NCBI GenBank assembly: GCA_963784995.1 | Contig: CAWATZ010000021.1 | Location: 1-10,732, forward strand | From: CAWATZ01 sp963784995 | GTDB taxonomy: Bacteria > Planctomycetota > Planctomycetia > Gemmatales > Gemmataceae | Length of the DNA stretch: 10,732 nt | Reading direction: 5' to 3' | Shown here: one piece after another, positions 9,006 through 10,732 of the stretch | Numbering within the stretch: the stretch's first letter is position 1 | How the letters are laid out: every line of letters begins with the position of its first letter | The notes under the pieces: model-generated | What the model was told of the DNA's origin: nothing | What the model saw: the letters and a program-made list of their open reading frames with translations, nothing else | The model's database searches: none | Translations under genes and position numbers: made by a program

Positions 9006-9059
9006 TTCTTTCCTGCCGGCGTAATACCATATCAGGCAGAGAACCATGATCCATTGGCT

Positions 9060-9063
9060 GAGG
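9060..9063 (+). promoter_or_regulatory. Ribosome binding site marking the true start of the esterase gene
   Basis: GAGG lies 5 nt before the ATG at 9069. The ATG opens a clear signal peptide, but in a different frame from the mature esterase. The site and signal peptide together show that the gene starts here, and not at the in-frame GTG at 9124 inside the frameshifted region. Confidence 0.6.
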
Positions 9064-9068
9064 TCCCC

Positions 9069-10128
9069 ATGAAGCGATCCCTCCTCGTCTTGCTGGTCGT
9101 CGCCCTGTCCCACCAGGCAGCCTGTGCCCAGGACTCCCCTCCCCTGCCCCGCGCAGCCCCAGCGCCCCGTCAAGGTCTTCATCCTCGCCGGCCAGTCCAA
9201 CATGGAAGGCAAGGCCAAGGTGTCGCTGCTGGAGTATCAGGTTGCCCAGCCGGCAACCCGCGACCTCTTCAAGCACTGGCAAAAAGACGGCAAATGGCTT
9301 GAGCGGGAGGACGTCTGGATCAAGTTCCTGGACCGCAAGGGCAAGCTGACCGTCGGTTACGGCTCGCCGAAGTGCATCGGCCCGGAGCTGGAGTTCGGCG
9401 CGGTGGTCGGCGACCACTACGGGGAGCAGGTCCTGCTGATCAAGACCGCCTGGGGCGGTCGCAGCCTGTACCGTGACTTCCGCTCGCCCAGCGCCGGCCT
9501 GCCGGCTCAGGCGGCCCTCGACAGGATGCTCGCCGACCTGAAGAAGCGGAAGCCGGACGCGACGATCGAGGACGTGAAGAAACCGTTCGGCGCATCCTAC
9601 CGGGCCATGCTCGACGAGGTGAACGGGACGCTCTCGGACCTGAAGAAGCATTTCCCGGAGTACGCCGGACAGGGATACGAACTGGCCGGGTTCGTCTGGT
9701 TCCAGGGGTGGAACGACATGATCAACGCAGACGCCACGGCCGAATACGCGGCGAACCTGGCTCACTTCATCCGCGACGTGCGCAAGGACCTGAAGGCCCC
9801 GCGGTTGCCGTTCGTCATCGGCCAGATGGGAGTGGGCGGGCTGAAGGCGGACGCCAACGCACAACGGTTCAAGGACGCTCAGTCGGCCGTGCTGGCCGTC
9901 GCCGAGTTCAAGGGGAACGTGGCGGTGGTCAAGACCGACCGGTTCTGGGACACCGAGGCCGAGGCGGTGTACAAGAAAGATTGGCGGAAGAACCTGGAAG
10001 AGTGGAACAAAGTCGGCAGCGACTTCCCCTACCACTACCTCGGGAGCGCGAAAACAATGGTGGGGATCGGCCGGGCGTTCGGTGAGGCGATGCTGGAGCT
10101 GCGCGGGGACAGGAAGCCCGGGCGTTGA
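9069..10128 (+). CDS. Secreted SGNH-type carbohydrate esterase, sialate O-acetylesterase family (frameshift after signal peptide)
   Basis: Predicted exported esterase removing O-acetyl groups from sialic acid or other acetylated glycans; the real substrate is unknown. The ATG at 9069 has GAGG 5 nt upstream and encodes a signal peptide, MKRSLLVLLVVALSHQAACA, likely cut at ACA/Q. The mature domain continues in the +1 frame, so one base appears to be extra within 9136-9168, where five C4 runs lie close together. Removing one C gives a 352-residue protein. Numbered that way, block I is VFILAGQSNMEG with nucleophile Ser43, followed by ELEFGAVVGDHYG (106-118), TAWGGRSLYRDF (126-137), VWFQGWNDM (209-217) and DFPYHYLGSAKT with Asp318 and His322 as likely triad members. 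All expected catalytic elements are visible, so the enzyme looks functional if the frame is intact. It stands alone, divergent from the kinase and convergent with small genes 17 bp downstream. Confidence 0.9.
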
Positions 10129-10145
10129 CCTTTTTGGGCCTTGTT

Positions 10146-10370
10146 TCATTCAGGTCGGGCCACCACTTCAATCCAGACGATGTGCAAGAGGCTGATCACG
10201 GCTTCGCGCTCCTGGAAGCCTTCGGCCGGCAACAGTAACTGCAAGGTCGATCGCGTCACCACAACTTGGTCCGGATCGTGAATCTCAAAAGTCATCCCCG
10301 ACGTCAAATGCAATCGCAACAGCGGACACGGCTGCCGCCGAAACAACAATTCCAGTTCGTCGGCTCTCAT
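10146..10370 (-). CDS. Small protein of unknown function (74 residues), paralogue of its upstream neighbour
   Basis: I do not recognise a named family. The ATG at 10370 has GGAGGG 6 nt upstream and the frame ends at TGA 10148-10146. The protein opens with an amphipathic helix (MRADELELLFRRQPC) and continues with alternating hydrophobic segments likely to be a small beta fold (LLRLHLTSGMTFEIHDPDQ, then VVVTRSTLQLLL), ending SLLHIVWIEVV. It aligns along its length with the upstream 83-residue protein: a helix of similar pattern, hydrophobic strand, (S/D)G-TF-I--P turn, and a final S(L/E)-I--(I/V)E strand. It starts 13 bp after that gene's stop, and the stop TGA abuts its Shine-Dalgarno site, suggesting translational coupling. 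No signal peptide or membrane segment is seen. Function unknown. Confidence 0.75.
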   Translation of the reverse strand: MRADELELLFRRQPCPLLRLHLTSGMTFEIHDPDQVVVTRSTLQLLLPAEGFQEREAVISLLHIVWIEVVARPE

Positions 10371-10376
10371 GAAATG

Positions 10377-10382
10377 CCCTCC
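10377..10382 (-). promoter_or_regulatory. Ribosome binding site of the second small gene, abutting the upstream stop codon
   Basis: On the minus strand this reads GGAGGG, 6 nt before the ATG at 10370. The upstream gene's stop (10386-10384) lies one base before it, reading TGAGGGAGGG. It decides the ATG at 10370 over upstream in-frame starts that would overlap the preceding gene. Confidence 0.65.
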
Positions 10383-10383
10383 C

Positions 10384-10635
10384 TCAAGAGGGTAGCGAGC
10401 TGGCTTCGGAAGACAGCATCTCCACCCGGGCGATCTCGGAGAGACGGACAAACTCCGTATGGTCGCAAAGGGGCAAAGGAGTACCGGCCTCTGGAATGCC
10501 GATGTTAACGTACGTACGCGCCAGAAGATTCATCCTGGGGTAGCGGATGTCGAACGTCCGCCCATCGCGCAAGAAGACGCGAAAAGGCTGGAAAGGCTTT
10601 TGCCGTAACAAGTGCTGCAATTGCTCACGCTCCAT
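10384..10635 (-). CDS. Small protein of unknown function (83 residues), paralogue of its downstream neighbour
   Basis: I do not recognise a named family, although similar short proteins with the pattern LLRQKPFQPFRVFLRDGRTF followed by a strand and an IGIP turn are, from memory, common in planctomycetes. The ATG at 10635 has GGAG 8 nt upstream (within AGAGGAGAAC); longer in-frame extension to 10704 would overlap the predicted promoter. The frame ends at TGA 10386-10384. The fold looks like one N-terminal helix, two or three beta strands (FRVFLRDGRTFDI, LLARTYVNIGIP) and a final strand (FVRLSEIARVEML). It is the first of two tandem paralogues and has a good promoter just upstream. It seems cytoplasmic, with no signal or membrane segment. 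Function unknown. Confidence 0.77.
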   Translation of the reverse strand: MEREQLQHLLRQKPFQPFRVFLRDGRTFDIRYPRMNLLARTYVNIGIPEAGTPLPLCDHTEFVRLSEIARVEMLSSEASSLPS

Positions 10636-10674
10636 CAGTCGTTCTCCTCTGCACGAGTTGAGTTTGCTGCTTCT

Positions 10675-10704
10675 ATTATCGCAGGTCAGCTGACCCTTTT
10701 TCAA
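10675..10704 (-). promoter_or_regulatory. Sigma70-like promoter of the small gene pair, with an internal palindrome
   Basis: On the minus strand TTGAAA (10704-10699) and GATAAT (10680-10675) are separated by 18 nt, close to the bacterial consensus. A start about 7 nt downstream would leave a leader of roughly 30 nt before the ATG at 10635. The spacer contains the perfect 12-bp palindrome at 10684-10695. This is the best promoter match in the window. Confidence 0.6.
10684..10695. promoter_or_regulatory. Perfect 12-bp palindrome in the promoter spacer, candidate operator
   Basis: GGTCAGCTGACC is its own reverse complement and lies between the -35 and -10 of the small-gene promoter, where a bound dimeric regulator would block RNA polymerase. 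No second copy was noticed in the window, and no regulator gene is present. The operator role is inference. Confidence 0.4.
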
Positions 10705-10732
10705 CCGCCATCGGTGAGCAATCGTCGCTCCT

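Noticed and set aside
9046..9072. A tiny open frame (MIHWLRSP) whose TGA overlaps the esterase ATG, as a possible leader peptide
   Set aside because: It has no convincing ribosome site and no attenuation-type hairpins, and an eight-codon frame is easily chance.
10129..10145. A bidirectional terminator between the convergent esterase and small genes
   Set aside because: The 17-bp gap has a T5 run but no stem, so no terminator can be supported.
9001..10149. A 382-residue minus-strand frame across the esterase
   Set aside because: It is antisense to a gene with clear catalytic motifs, has no domain I recognise, and runs into the palindrome at 8952-9005.

Overview
The window most likely comes from a planctomycete, probably of the Gemmata/Gemmataceae group. 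The evidence is the GC-rich sequence, a Hanks-type Ser/Thr kinase fused to WD/PD40 propellers, large exported WD40 proteins with a charged C-terminal helical-repeat tail of a kind I associate with that group, a sialate O-acetylesterase-type SGNH esterase, and a palindromic element resembling ones I recall from planctomycete intergenic regions. The placement comes from protein style; no search was run.

Layout. Positions 42-8821 hold one minus-strand cluster read right to left: a 1157-residue transmembrane Ser/Thr kinase (8821-5348), then two tandem paralogues of an exported WD40-repeat protein (5290-2680 and 2644-42). The gaps are 57 and 35 bp with no visible terminator, so the three are probably cotranscribed from a promoter just upstream of the kinase. 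A 247-bp divergent intergenic region (8822-9068) carries a perfect 25-bp inverted repeat made of two REP-like hairpins. A plus-strand secreted SGNH/sialate O-acetylesterase-family gene follows (9069-10128). Converging on it are two small minus-strand paralogous genes (10635-10384 and 10370-10146), preceded by a good sigma70-like promoter with a perfect 12-bp palindrome between its -35 and -10.

How the parts may work together (inference): the kinase has a cytoplasmic catalytic domain, one membrane helix, and an extracytoplasmic half made of a duplicated module (PEGA-like domain plus PD40 propeller). The two downstream proteins have signal peptides and propellers, so they could be extracytoplasmic scaffolds or ligands acting with the kinase's propellers.

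Duplication occurs at three levels: the module inside the kinase, the WD40 gene pair and the small gene pair. Three genes (both WD40 copies and the esterase) are each broken by one single-base indel in C/G-rich sequence and are otherwise open. Sequencing or assembly error is the simplest explanation, although real decay cannot be excluded. I found no RNA genes, CRISPR arrays, transposases or phage genes, and no gene-free stretch over 300 bases.
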